Below are positions 8,753 through 17,180 of a DNA stretch of 64,000 nt, in pieces. Position 1 is the first letter of the stretch, and every line of letters begins with the position of its first letter. The notes beneath the pieces are model-generated. The model worked only from the letters and a program-made list of their open reading frames with translations. It searched no databases and was not told where the DNA came from. Source of the stretch: CAWJFJ01 sp963800065 (GTDB lineage: Bacteria; Actinomycetota; Acidimicrobiia; Acidimicrobiales; UBA8190); contig CAWCZO010000003.1 of assembly GCA_963800065.1 (NCBI GenBank), forward strand, positions 1-64,000, read 5' to 3'. A program made the position numbers and the translations under genes.

Positions 8753-8772
8753 CGTGAGCAAGTCGTGAGCAT
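8753..8772. repeat. Direct repeat pair CGTGAGCAA/CGTGAGCAT
   Basis: Copies at 8753-8761 and 8764-8772 share the 11-bp period and most bases with the pair at 8467-8486. Together they bracket the tRNA-Leu 3' fragment and could be the second arm-type site. Confidence 0.35.
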
Positions 8773-9012
8773 GGTGTAGTCATGAGTCGACGAGCTGGCC
8801 GAAGGCGTTGGCGCAGCTCAAGGTGGGTGTCGCGGGGTCATCGTTGGTCCGCTGGCTGGCCCGATGTTGGCGGACGGTTTACGACGGAGAGGTGACCGGC
8901 GCCTACCGGCCGCAGGGGCCGAAGACAGCTACGGCACGTTCATCGCCGTCCGCAGGGCCTCGCTGAAGATCGGTCGACGGCACCGCCACCAAAGCCGCAC
9001 AATGGGGGTGTG

Positions 9013-10269
9013 ATGGGTCAACGCCATAGCGGTCCCAGAGACCTCACCGTCCTCGCCGTACCCTTCTACTTCGGGAGCATGGCAGCCGAGTACCTCTGGC
9101 TGCGCCGGCGGGCCGTCAGCCAAGGACCGACGGCCGGGAACTATGAGCGGCGCGACACCCTGGCCAGCCTGACCATGGGCGTTGGCAGCCTGGTGGCTCC
9201 TCTGGTCGTTCCCAAGGTCCTCCGCCCTCTTACCCCGGGGAGAGGGAGGTACGGCCGAGTCTTGGTCACCGTGGCCATTGGGGCAGCCGCCATTACGACG
9301 GCGGCCGACCTCGTGGTCCGTCGCGCCGGCGATCCGACCAGTCAGAGGGGGCGGGGTTCGGAGGATCCTCAATCGTCGACCGACTCCACGGGCAAGGATC
9401 TCAAGCTCGCCGCGCGAGATCTTCGGCGCACGGTGGCTCGGCGGGCCCGCCAGATTGCCTCGGCGGGTGGAGTGGCCACCGTGGTCGTGGGTGGGGTGGC
9501 CGTGACAACCACCTGGGCCTCGCGCACCACGCCCGAGCGACTGTGGCGACACCGGTTCCTTCCCGCTTCTGGCACTGGCCCGCTAGCACTGGCACTCGCC
9601 ATCGTGGGGTGGGACTTCATCTACTACTGGAATCACCGGTTCATGCACGAGAGCCGATACATGTGGGCCGTCCACGTGGTGCACCACTCAAGTGAGCACT
9701 ACAACCTATCCACCGCCCTGCGGCAACCAGTCGCCGATGCGCTCGGGACCTCCGTGCCTTACGGCGCGTTGTGCCTGCTCGGGATCACGCCTGATTTGAT
9801 CACGACTGCTCGTGGCGTGAACTTGCTCTATCAGTTCTGGATCCACACCGAAACGATCGACCGCTTAGGACCTTCCGAAGCAGTGCTCAACACGCCCTCG
9901 CATCACCGCGTCCACCACGGGTCCAATTCCCGGTACCTCGATCGCAATCACGGGAGCATCCTCATTGTGTGGGACCGACTTTTCGGCACTTTCGAGCCTG
10001 AGGACCAACGGCCCGTCTACGGGCTCACCAAGAACATCAACTCGTTCAACGTTGGTCGGATCGTGACACACGAGTACGCGGACATGCTGCGGGACGTGGC
10101 CCGTTCGACCAGTTGGGGAGAGCGCCTGTCCTACGTCTTCCGGGGTCCCGGCTGGGCCACTCGCCATCGGGCCGAGGTCGCCGCTGTCGCCCCTCGTGGG
10201 AAGGGCGTGGAGGCGAATGGTCATACACGCGAGGTGGTATCGACCGTGCCCGTCAATGCGGTACCTTGA
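9013..10269 (+). CDS. Fatty-acid hydroxylase / sterol desaturase superfamily membrane protein
   Basis: A 418-residue integral membrane protein with the eight-histidine di-iron signature of this superfamily: HRFMH (about residues 213-217), HVVHHSSEH (about 225-233) and HHRVHHG (about 299-305). The N-terminal region has hydrophobic segments and a charged spacer (SSTDSTGKDLKLAARDLRR). Family members use a di-iron centre and O2 to hydroxylate or desaturate lipid tails, including sterols and sphingoid bases. The start is the ATG at 9013; a GTG lies directly before it at 9010. It is the first gene of the cargo between tRNA-Leu 3'-end repeats, followed 210 bp later by a sphingosine-phosphate-lyase-like enzyme. 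The substrate is unknown. Confidence 0.85.
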   Translation: MGQRHSGPRDLTVLAVPFYFGSMAAEYLWLRRRAVSQGPTAGNYERRDTLASLTMGVGSLVAPLVVPKVLRPLTPGRGRYGRVLVTVAIGAAAITTAADLVVRRAGDPTSQRGRGSEDPQSSTDSTGKDLKLAARDLRRTVARRARQIASAGGVATVVVGGVAVTTTWASRTTPERLWRHRFLPASGTGPLALALAIVGWDFIYYWNHRFMHESRYMWAVHVVHHSSEHYNLSTALRQPVADALGTSVPYGALCLLGITPDLITTARGVNLLYQFWIHTETIDRLGPSEAVLNTPSHHRVHHGSNSRYLDRNHGSILIVWDRLFGTFEPEDQRPVYGLTKNINSFNVGRIVTHEYADMLRDVARSTSWGERLSYVFRGPGWATRHRAEVAAVAPRGKGVEANGHTREVVSTVPVNAVP

Positions 10270-10339
10270 GGCTTGGCTTCCCGGCCGTCCTCGTGAGCGT
10301 CATTGGACAAGCGCCGACTGTCGTGCCGGCTCTTCGAAA

Positions 10340-10368
10340 AGGCGCCTAACCGCCCAGCTCGGGCGCCT
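10340..10368 (+). terminator. Hairpin after the hydroxylase gene
   Basis: AGGCGCC (10340-10346) and GGCGCCT (10362-10368) form a 7-bp stem with a 15-base loop. There is no T tract, so it is a weak terminator candidate or a regulatory hairpin before the next gene. Confidence 0.3.
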
Positions 10369-10478
10369 GTTCTGATGGCCTTAAGGATCGACCCGACCGC
10401 CCTCTACAGTGGCGGTGTTACCGCGTCAGGCGCGGTCGAAACGGACACGATCCCCTTCGCATAGGAGCCTTCGACGAA

Positions 10479-11870
10479 ATGAGCGCATTTCCGTATGACG
10501 ACCGATTCGAAGTGCATTCCGTTCTCCCCGAGGAGGGACGGCCTCGCGACGAGATCCTCGCTGAATTGCACACGATGGCCGCCGAAGAGGACACCTTCTG
10601 GGAGACCGGAAAGTGCTCGGGGACGATGTACTGCGGCGACCACGACCATTACCGGTTCCTCACCGAGGCCTTCGGCCTTTTCGCTCACGTCAACTCGCTT
10701 CAGCGCGATATGTGCCCGAGCTCCACGAAGTTCGAAGCTGAGATCATCGCTATGACCCTCGACTTGCTGCACGCTCAAGCGGTGACTGACGCTACTCCCG
10801 CCGGTCTCGTCACCACCGGCGGCACGGGGAGCATCGCCCACGCCATGCTCGCCTACCGGGACCACGCTCGCCAACAGCGTGGTGTCGAACGCCCCAATGT
10901 CATCAAGCCCGAAACAGCTCATCCTGCGTTTGACAAGGCCTGCCATCTATTTGGCATCGAACTCAGGCGCGCACCGGTTGACCGCGCAACCACCTTGGTC
11001 GACGTCGGGTGGGTCGCCGACCACATCGACGACCAGACAATTGCCGTTATTGCCTCGGCGTGCAACTACGGCTATGGCACCGTTGATCCTATTCTCGAGT
11101 TGTCGGGAGTGACGCTCGACCATGGCGTCGGCCTCCACGTCGACGGGTGCCTGGGTGGGTTCATCCTGCCGTTCGGAGAGGAGCTCGGCTACGACGTCCC
11201 CATATTCGACTACCGCATCCCGGGAGTGACCTCTATCTCGGCCGACACCCACAAGTACGGCTACGCCTTGAAGGGCACTTCGGTGCTCACATTCCGTGAC
11301 AAGGCGCTGCGCAATGCCCAGTACTTCTTCCTGACGGACTGGAGTGGCGGCAAATACTGCTCGCCGGGGATCGAAGGCTCGCGCTCGGGCGGTCTCCTGG
11401 CGGCCACGTGGTCGGCCATCGTGCAACTGGGCCGCGACGGCTATCGCCGCTATGCCGAGCGTATCTTCGACACTGCCGCTGCCATGCAGGACGCGGTTCG
11501 GTCCCACCCTGAGCTCCGGGTGCTCGGGAACCCGACATTTCTCTTCAGCTTCACGTCGGACGTCTTCGATCCTTACCACGTCAACGACTTCATGCGCGCA
11601 CGAGGTTGGCGCTTCAACGGCCAGCAGTATCCCAACGCGCTGCACATGGCGGTCACGAGACCGCAGACCCAACCTGGCGTGGCCGAAGCGTTCGCCGCCG
11701 ATCTCGATGAGGCCGTCGTGTTCGCCGTTGCCCACCAGGGTGAACAACCGAAGTCGGGCGCCATCTACGGTGGGGTCACAGGCGGCATGACCGACGAGGC
11801 CGACACTTTCATCAAGGCTGTGATGGCGGACATGATGGACAGCCAGCAGCGGGTCCCCGCCCAGAGGTGA
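10479..11870 (+). CDS. PLP-dependent lyase/decarboxylase, sphingosine-1-phosphate-lyase-like
   Basis: A 463-residue group II PLP decarboxylase fold protein. The cofactor-anchoring motif TTGGTGSIAHAML (about residues 112-124) corresponds to the SGGTESI loop of sphingosine-phosphate lyases, with Gly where those usually have Glu. HVDGCLGGF (H220, D222) is the conserved carboxylate pairing with the pyridine nitrogen, and the Schiff-base Lys is K259 in SADTHKYGYALKG. The lyase family cleaves phosphorylated long-chain amino alcohols at C2-C3; glutamate and tyrosine decarboxylases are more distant relatives. The ATG at 10479 follows ATAGGAGCC. The stop overlaps the next start as GTGA, so lyase and kinase are translationally coupled. 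True substrate unknown. Confidence 0.82.
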   Translation: MSAFPYDDRFEVHSVLPEEGRPRDEILAELHTMAAEEDTFWETGKCSGTMYCGDHDHYRFLTEAFGLFAHVNSLQRDMCPSSTKFEAEIIAMTLDLLHAQAVTDATPAGLVTTGGTGSIAHAMLAYRDHARQQRGVERPNVIKPETAHPAFDKACHLFGIELRRAPVDRATTLVDVGWVADHIDDQTIAVIASACNYGYGTVDPILELSGVTLDHGVGLHVDGCLGGFILPFGEELGYDVPIFDYRIPGVTSISADTHKYGYALKGTSVLTFRDKALRNAQYFFLTDWSGGKYCSPGIEGSRSGGLLAATWSAIVQLGRDGYRRYAERIFDTAAAMQDAVRSHPELRVLGNPTFLFSFTSDVFDPYHVNDFMRARGWRFNGQQYPNALHMAVTRPQTQPGVAEAFAADLDEAVVFAVAHQGEQPKSGAIYGGVTGGMTDEADTFIKAVMADMMDSQQRVPAQR

Positions 11871-13444
11871 GCGATCCCCGTCACGACCTGTTCGCTCTGG
11901 CCGTCGACCTCGGAACAGGGGGTCCGAAGGTCGGCCTGGTGTCGCTCACCGGCGCGGTCGCCTGGAGCGATCAAATCGCTGTCCCCACCCGACTGTTGCC
12001 GGGCGGCGGCGCCGTCCAGGACGCCGAGGATTGGTGGCGGATCATCGTCGACGCCACCCGCCGGGCGCTCTCCGCCGGGGTCATTCGTCCCGATCAAGTG
12101 GTGGCCGTGGCGTGCACCGGGCAGTGGGCGAGCACCGTGCCCGTCGACGCCGGTGGCCGCCCCGTCGGGGAGTGCGTGTTGTGGATGGACACCAGGGGTG
12201 CCAAGCATGCTCGCCGTGCCTTCGGGGGGGCTCTCGCCGGCTATGGACCCGTCACGCTGTGGCGCTGGGTGCAGCGCACCGGGGGTGCCCCGTCCCTCTC
12301 GGGGCGCGACCCCATCGGCCACATCCTCTACCTCGAACTCGACGAACCCGAGGTGGCCAAAGCGGCGCGCTGGTACCTGGAGCCGGTCGACTACTTGACC
12401 ATGCGTTTCACGGGTGTGGCATCCGCCTCCCACGCATCGATGACGGCCTCCTGGCTCACAGACAACCGCCGCCTCGACCGTCTCGCGTATGACCCCGTCC
12501 TGGTGAAGGCGGCCGGGGTCCCGGCCCACAAGCTGCCGCCGCTCGTGCCCACGGGCTCGGTGGTGGGCGAGGTGAAGAGAGAGATCGCCGACGAGCTCGG
12601 GCTGCCGTCGGGAGTGCAAGTGGTGACGGGCATCCCCGACTTGCACTCGGCCGCCGTGGGTTCGGGGGCGGTGCTCGACTACCAGGCCCACCTCGTGATC
12701 AGCACGACGTCGTGGATCAGCTGCCCGGTACCCATGAAGAAGACCAACCCCATTCACCAGATCGCCTCCGTACCGGGCATCTCGGAAGGCCGGTATCTCG
12801 TTGTGAACAATCACGAGACCGCCGGACTGTGCTTGCAGTGGCTGCGTGACAATGTGATCTCCCCCGATGACGCGCTCCTCGGCCCCACCCCGCTCTCCTT
12901 CGATGCCCTGACGGCGCTCGCTGCTTCAGTGCCTGCGGGCAGTGGGGATCTCCTTTTCACCCCCTGGTTGGCGGGCGAGCGATCCCCCGTCGACGACCCT
13001 GCCGCCCGGGGCGGATTTCACAACCTGTCGCTGCAGACAACTCGCGCACACTTGGTGCGCGCCGTCCTCGAGGGCGTCGCCTACAACAGTCGGTGGTTGC
13101 ACGAAGCCGTCGAACGCTTCGTCGGCCGGCCGCTCGACGGGGTCCGGATGATTGGTGGTGGGGCATCATCCCACCTGTGGTGCCAGATCCACGCTGACGT
13201 GCTCGGTCGTACGATGGAGCGCGTTGCCGATCCAATGCGCGCCAACCTGCGGGGTGCAGCGTTGTTTGCCGCGCTGGCCCTCGGCGAGGTTCAGCTCGAA
13301 GGTCTGTCCCAGCTGGTGCCTGTCGACGCCCGCTACGAGCCGCAACCGATCGCAAGTGCCATCTACGACAGGTTGTACGCAGAGTTTCCAGGCCTCTATC
13401 GCACACAGAAGCCGATGTTCGCCCGCCTCAACCGTTCGGGGTAA
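11867..13444 (+). CDS. FGGY-family carbohydrate kinase
   Basis: A 525-residue FGGY kinase (xylulokinase/glycerokinase fold), the expected length. The N-terminal ATP-phosphate loop is LAVDLGTGGPKVGLV, the central catalytic base region is GIPDLHSAAVGSGA, and the C-terminal signature is VRMIGGGASSHLWCQIHADVLG. Such kinases phosphorylate a terminal hydroxyl of polyols or ketoses; the exact substrate cannot be predicted. The GTG start at 11867 lies inside the end of the lyase gene (GTGA overlap), so the two are made together. The pairing suggests that the kinase product could be cleaved by the lyase, or that both act on one phosphorylated compound; this is inference. Confidence 0.87.
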   Translation: MSDPRHDLFALAVDLGTGGPKVGLVSLTGAVAWSDQIAVPTRLLPGGGAVQDAEDWWRIIVDATRRALSAGVIRPDQVVAVACTGQWASTVPVDAGGRPVGECVLWMDTRGAKHARRAFGGALAGYGPVTLWRWVQRTGGAPSLSGRDPIGHILYLELDEPEVAKAARWYLEPVDYLTMRFTGVASASHASMTASWLTDNRRLDRLAYDPVLVKAAGVPAHKLPPLVPTGSVVGEVKREIADELGLPSGVQVVTGIPDLHSAAVGSGAVLDYQAHLVISTTSWISCPVPMKKTNPIHQIASVPGISEGRYLVVNNHETAGLCLQWLRDNVISPDDALLGPTPLSFDALTALAASVPAGSGDLLFTPWLAGERSPVDDPAARGGFHNLSLQTTRAHLVRAVLEGVAYNSRWLHEAVERFVGRPLDGVRMIGGGASSHLWCQIHADVLGRTMERVADPMRANLRGAALFAALALGEVQLEGLSQLVPVDARYEPQPIASAIYDRLYAEFPGLYRTQKPMFARLNRSG

Positions 13445-13540
13445 CAACACAGGACACGCGACGCGGTGGCGCCGGCCACCGGGCAGGGTTCGGCGTCATA
13501 GGGCACCTGGGTATCTATCCGGGCGGGGATCGGCCCTCGG

Positions 13541-13771
13541 ATGGACGCGTCGTCTGCGGCCATGGCTGTGGCCAGCAAGGCCGCCTTCCAGTTACGGATC
13601 TCGCTCAAGCACTACGTGCGCGTGATCCGGCGTCGTCTGCTGGTGCCGGGTGGGACCACGTTGGTCAAGCTGCACCTGATGATCCAGGCCGCCATGGGCT
13701 GGGAGGACTACAACCTGCGGTGTTTCGAGATCGACGGCGTGCGCTACGGGATGCGGTGGTGCGTCAGCTGA
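13541..13771 (+). pseudogene. pRiA4b ORF-3-like N-terminal fragment
   Basis: The 76-residue frame contains FQLRISLKHYVRVIRRRLLV, then LHLMIQAAMGWEDYNLRCFEI, the N-terminal third of the pRiA4b ORF-3 family, and then stops; the C-terminal two thirds are missing. It is a distinct copy from 7862-8412, clearly diverged. Like that copy it lies shortly upstream (about 20 bp) of short tRNA-Leu acceptor-end repeats. Confidence 0.7.
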
Positions 13772-13793
13772 CGATGCTAGGAGCGAAGGCCCT

Positions 13794-13833
13794 TGGTGGG
13801 CGAGGGAGGTGTGTGGGTGGGTGGGCGAGGGGG
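13794..13833. repeat. Two tRNA-Leu acceptor-end repeats at left IS edge
   Basis: TGGTGGGCGAGGG (13794-13806) and GGTGGGCGAGGGGG (13820-13833) copy the acceptor end of tRNA-Leu (15124-15138) in the same orientation. The second directly abuts the TGTC terminus of the IS481-like element. The pair could be remnants of attachment sites or a long target duplication of the element. Confidence 0.55.
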
Positions 13834-15122
13834 TGTCTGAAACCAGGACATAAGCGAAGCTTGGCTCGCTGATGTGTCAAGACATAGGCGAAACCCGAGG
13901 TGGGAGGTTCGCTTGTGGACAAGGCCCGGTTCCTGGTCGAGGCACATCTGCGGGAGGGGCGGCCCGTCCTCGAGCTGGCCGCCACCCACGGGGTCCACTT
14001 CAGCTGGATCTACCGGCTGCTCGAGCGCTACCGGGCGGAGGGGGAGGCGGGCCTCGTCCCTCGCTCGAAGCGGCCTCATACCTCGCCCTCCGCCTTCGGG
14101 GCCGAGGTCGAGAACGAGATCGTGCTGCTGCGCAAGCAGCTGGCCGAGGAAGGCCTCGACGCCGGAGCGCAGACCATCCACGCCCACCTGGAGCGCCACT
14201 ACGGCGCCTCCCCCTCGGCGAGCACCATCCAACGGATCCTGCGGCGGCGGGGCTGCATCGTGCCCCAGCCCCAGAAGAGGCCCCGGTCCTCGTTCATCAG
14301 GTTCGAGGCCGAGTTGCCCAACGAGTGTTGGCAGAGCGACGTCACCCACTGGGCCATCGCCGGTGGGAGATACACCGAGATCGTGAACATCATCGACGAC
14401 CACAGCCGGCTGTGCCTGGCCTCGGTGGCTCTGGAGGTGGTGAAGGCGGTGGACGTGGTGCAGGTCTTCGAGGACACGACCGAGATCTATGGCGTCCCCG
14501 CTTCTTTCCTCACCGACAACGGCTGCGTGTACACGGCGAGATACCGGGGCGGGAAGGTGGCCCTCGAGACCAAGCCTCGAGGGTCTCGGGGTCGTCTTCA
14601 AGCACTCCAGTCCCTACCATCCCCAGACCTGCGGGAAGGTCGAGAGGTTCCACCAGACGCTCAAGAAATACCTGGCCAAGCAGCCCCGGGCCCGAACCCT
14701 GGCCCAGCTCCAGGCCCAGATCGACCGCTTCGTCGCCTACTACAACGCCGAGCGTCCCCATCGCTCTCTCGGCCGACGCACCCCGAGAGACGCCTATGAC
14801 GCCAGGGTCAAGGCCCATCCCGTGGGCGGCCCCGGTGGGCACTTCCGCGTCCGCCACGACGTGGTGGACGGCTGCGGCAAGCTCACCGTGCGCTACCAGT
14901 CCAGGCTCCGCCACATCGGCATGGGAGCGAGGTTCGCCGGCGAACCCGTGGTGCTCTTCATCGCCGATGCCGAGGTCCGGGTGGTGTCAGAGGACGGCGT
15001 TGTGCTGCGGGAACTGACCCTCGATCCGGCCCTCGACTACCACCCACAGACTCTCGGCTGGAGTTCGCCGATGTCTTGACACATCATGGACAAGTCATTC
15101 GCCGATGACTTGACACATGACA
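13834..15122. mobile_element. IS481-like element with doubled terminal repeats, wedged against tRNA-Leu
   Basis: Both ends begin 5'-TGTC. Inner inverted repeats match well: GATGTGTCAAGACATAGGCG (13871-13890) against its near-perfect complement at 15064-15085. Outer, more diverged copies are at 13834-13858 and 15098-15122. The left end directly follows GGTGGGCGAGGGGG and the right end lies 2 bases before the same string in the tRNA-Leu gene (15125-15138). The transposase inside is frameshifted. Confidence 0.7.
13915..15079 (+). pseudogene. IS481-family transposase, frameshifted
   Basis: From the GTG at 13915 (after GGGAGG) the frame encodes an HTH (LELAATHGVHFSWIYRLLER), a second HTH-like region and the rve core with the first Asp in CWQSDVTHW and the second in FLTDNGCVY. 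Near 14560-14590 the sense frame shifts; the rest (GLGVVFKHSSPYHPQTCGKV, then ERFHQTLKKYL with the catalytic Glu, and YYNAERPHRSLGRR) continues in another frame to the TGA at 15079. IS481 transposases are normally one uninterrupted ORF without programmed frameshift, so this copy is probably inactive. C-terminal text to DYHPQTLGW is complete. Confidence 0.75.
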
Positions 15123-15123
15123 G

Positions 15124-15210
<87 letters not shown>

Positions 15211-15453
15211 GAATGACGAGGTCACGTTAGTCGACCCCTTCGGGCCTCCAAGGAGGCACCCGGCCAGGTCGGGGCCGGGAGAAGGATCAAAACAGCGACA
15301 GCCCAGGGCCGGCGAGAGCTGGGCCACTCTGGCCACTTCGGCGAGGCCCGAATCGGCTCCGCACCCAACGACAAGCTGAAGGTGCCGGCCAGTTCTGGAG
15401 TCGCTGAGACCACCCTGGGGTTGGAGAGGGGTCCTTGAGTAAGTCCTTCTATG

Positions 15454-15478
15454 TTCAAGGTTGTAGACTAACCTTGAA
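15454..15478. promoter_or_regulatory. Perfect 9-bp-arm palindrome: likely fic operator over the -10 region
   Basis: TTCAAGGTT (15454-15462) and AACCTTGAA (15470-15478) are exact inverted repeats around GTAGACT. The loop and its edges contain a plausible extended -10 (TGTAGACT). The palindrome ends 1 base before the AAGGAGGG ribosome-binding site and 13 bases before the GTG of the Fic gene. A dimeric repressor here would block transcription; the Fic protein's own C-terminal winged-helix-like region is the natural candidate. Confidence 0.65.
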
Positions 15479-15491
15479 TAAGGAGGGCTCT

Positions 15492-16766
15492 GTGTCCAAG
15501 CTCGTGAAGAGGCGCTGGCAGAGTGACGTCGTTTCCGGGCTTCCTCGCAAAGACCGGGCGTCCTGCGGCTACGAAGCGTACATTCCCGACCATCTCCGGG
15601 GACGTGCCATCACACTCGAAGGTGACGTCGCTGCCGATGTGGTAGATGCCGAGCGAGCAATCACTCAATTCGATGCTCGCGCCACCGCACTAGTCGACAC
15701 GGAGGCCCTTGCGCGCCTCCTAGTGCGTGCTGAGTCCGTTGCTTCATCGAAGATCGAGGGGCTCGAGGTTGGGGGGCGTCGTTTGCTCCGTGCAGAAGCG
15801 GCTCGTTCATTGGGTGAAAAGTGCAACGACGTCACAGCCTCCGAGGTGCTGAACAACATTCAATCGATGCAATGGGCACTGGATGCACTAGCTGAGGGGG
15901 ATGACCTCGAAGTAGAAACATTGCTCGAAGCTCACCGCCGTCTTGTGGAAGACACCAGCGTAGAGCGGTATGGCGGAAAGGTCAGACAAGAGCAGAACTG
16001 GATTGGTGGGAGTACTTACAACCCGTGCGCTGCTGTTTTCGTTCCTCCACCGCACGAGAAGGTCAATGGATTGCTCGACGATCTCTGCGCGTTCTCCAAC
16101 GGCAACGACCTGCCGGCTATTGCTCAAGCTGCCATGGCCCATGCTCAGTTCGAGACCATTCATCCGTTCGCCGATGGAAACGGGCGCATCGGACGAGTTC
16201 TGATTCACCTGATCCTTCGGCGCAGGGGTCTAACTTCCCGTGTCATTCCTCCAATCTCACTCATCCTTGCAACGTGGTCCGACAGCTATATCAATGGACT
16301 CGTCGGGACCAGATACATCGGCCGTTCGAACTCTGTGGCGGCGGTTGAAGGGATGAATCGCTGGGTGGCTCTCTTCGCTAGCGCAGCTCGTCGAGCTGTT
16401 GAGGACGCATCGGAGTTCGAATGGCAAGTGGCACTGCTGCAAGACAAGTGGCGAACCACGCTTGGGGGAATTCGATCGGGATCAGCTGCCGACCTGCTAA
16501 TTCGCTCGCTGCCGGGAGCACCTATTCTGACGGTCAACGGCGCAGCAGAATTGATCGGACGCACGTTCCAAGCTACCAATCAGGCCGTCAAGCGACTCCT
16601 CGAGGCTGGAGTGCTCGCCCAGGTAAACGTCGGTCACCGCAACCGAGCATTCGAGGCACCAGCACTCATCAAGACATTCACTGACCTGGAACGTCGGCTC
16701 GCCAGTCCTACGGGGGATACCCGATCCTCGCGGCCGTCCCGACGCGTTCCCCACCGAACCGATTAG
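15492..16766 (+). CDS. Fic/DOC-family protein (AMPylase-type), class II
   Basis: A 424-residue Fic protein. The catalytic motif HPFADGNGRIGR is complete (H224), so nucleotide transfer (usually AMP from ATP to a target Ser/Thr/Tyr) is expected. An N-terminal inhibitory motif SSKIEG (S85-E89-G90) fits the S/T-x3-E-G/N rule of class II Fic proteins, whose Glu blocks ATP until released. The C-terminal part (SLPGAPILTVNGAAELIGRT, ATNQAVKRLLEAGVL) is a winged-helix-like DNA-binding region. The GTG at 15492 is chosen because AAGGAGGG (15480-15487) precedes it. Base composition is lower in GC than neighbours and it lies next to the tRNA-Leu island, both suggesting horizontal gain. It is a stand-alone Fic without a separate antitoxin. 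Confidence 0.9.
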   Translation: MSKLVKRRWQSDVVSGLPRKDRASCGYEAYIPDHLRGRAITLEGDVAADVVDAERAITQFDARATALVDTEALARLLVRAESVASSKIEGLEVGGRRLLRAEAARSLGEKCNDVTASEVLNNIQSMQWALDALAEGDDLEVETLLEAHRRLVEDTSVERYGGKVRQEQNWIGGSTYNPCAAVFVPPPHEKVNGLLDDLCAFSNGNDLPAIAQAAMAHAQFETIHPFADGNGRIGRVLIHLILRRRGLTSRVIPPISLILATWSDSYINGLVGTRYIGRSNSVAAVEGMNRWVALFASAARRAVEDASEFEWQVALLQDKWRTTLGGIRSGSAADLLIRSLPGAPILTVNGAAELIGRTFQATNQAVKRLLEAGVLAQVNVGHRNRAFEAPALIKTFTDLERRLASPTGDTRSSRPSRRVPHRTD

Positions 16767-16998
16767 ACGCAAAGGATCAGAATCGGTTGGCGCATGAACC
16801 GGACGCGCCACTGACCCAGGTCCGATCCTGGGTCTGGTGGCGTGCCTTCGATGTAGTGGATGTTCCCCAGGCGGGGGTTCCGAGGACCACCCACAGTCAT
16901 TGTCCACGGCCAAAGGTCATCCGTGAAGCGAGTGACTACCTGGTCGCCATGCGTGAAATCACTTGGAGTGATGTGCCGACGGCCACGGGGCGGCGTCA
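16763..16998 (-). CDS. Hypothetical small protein (weak)
   Basis: A short minus-strand frame of about 77 residues from an ATG at 16998 encodes FTHGDQVVTRFTDDLWPWTM and RNPRLGNIHYIEGTPPDPG, which looks more protein-like than the other frames here, but there is no ribosome-binding site and no recognised family. It overlaps the Fic stop by four bases, convergent. It may be a decayed gene. Confidence 0.25.
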
Positions 16999-17180
16999 TC
17001 CGACGAGGAAACACCGACGATCAGCATCGGCCGTCAGCGATGAGTAAGCAGATCCACCTGTCTGTTTGGGTGCTTTTGCGTATTCCGCTCGAGTCGACCA
17101 CCTTTCACACTTGATCGTGTTGACCACTTCGGTCTGCGGGCGCGTTCGTGCGCTCGCGGAGGAATCTCATAGGGGGATAC
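16767..17180. other. 414-bp gap before the small secreted gene
   Basis: Apart from the weak minus-strand frame above, this region shows no gene. The last 100 bases are the likely promoter and leader of the secreted protein at 17181; a GAGGAATC stretch and AGGGGGA directly before the ATG can serve as ribosome-binding site. No riboswitch or clear inverted repeat was recognised. Confidence 0.4.

Larger units (their letters stand above)
8413..9012. other. 600-bp non-coding junction with tRNA-derived repeats
   Basis: No convincing gene is present between the broken pRiA4b-like gene and the hydroxylase gene. The stretch holds a pair of CGTTAGCAA repeats (8467-8486), a GGTT microrepeat (about 8547-8567), a short copy of the tRNA-Leu acceptor end (8566-8583), a longer tRNA-Leu 3' fragment (8584-8638) and a related pair of CGTGAGCA repeats (8753-8772). 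About 240 bp before the hydroxylase gene show nothing recognisable. The arrangement is that of an integration junction. Confidence 0.6.

Noticed and set aside
13834..15122. Programmed frameshift in the IS481-like transposase
   Set aside because: No clear slippery heptamer was seen at the junction and IS481 enzymes are single-frame; decay or a read error is more likely.
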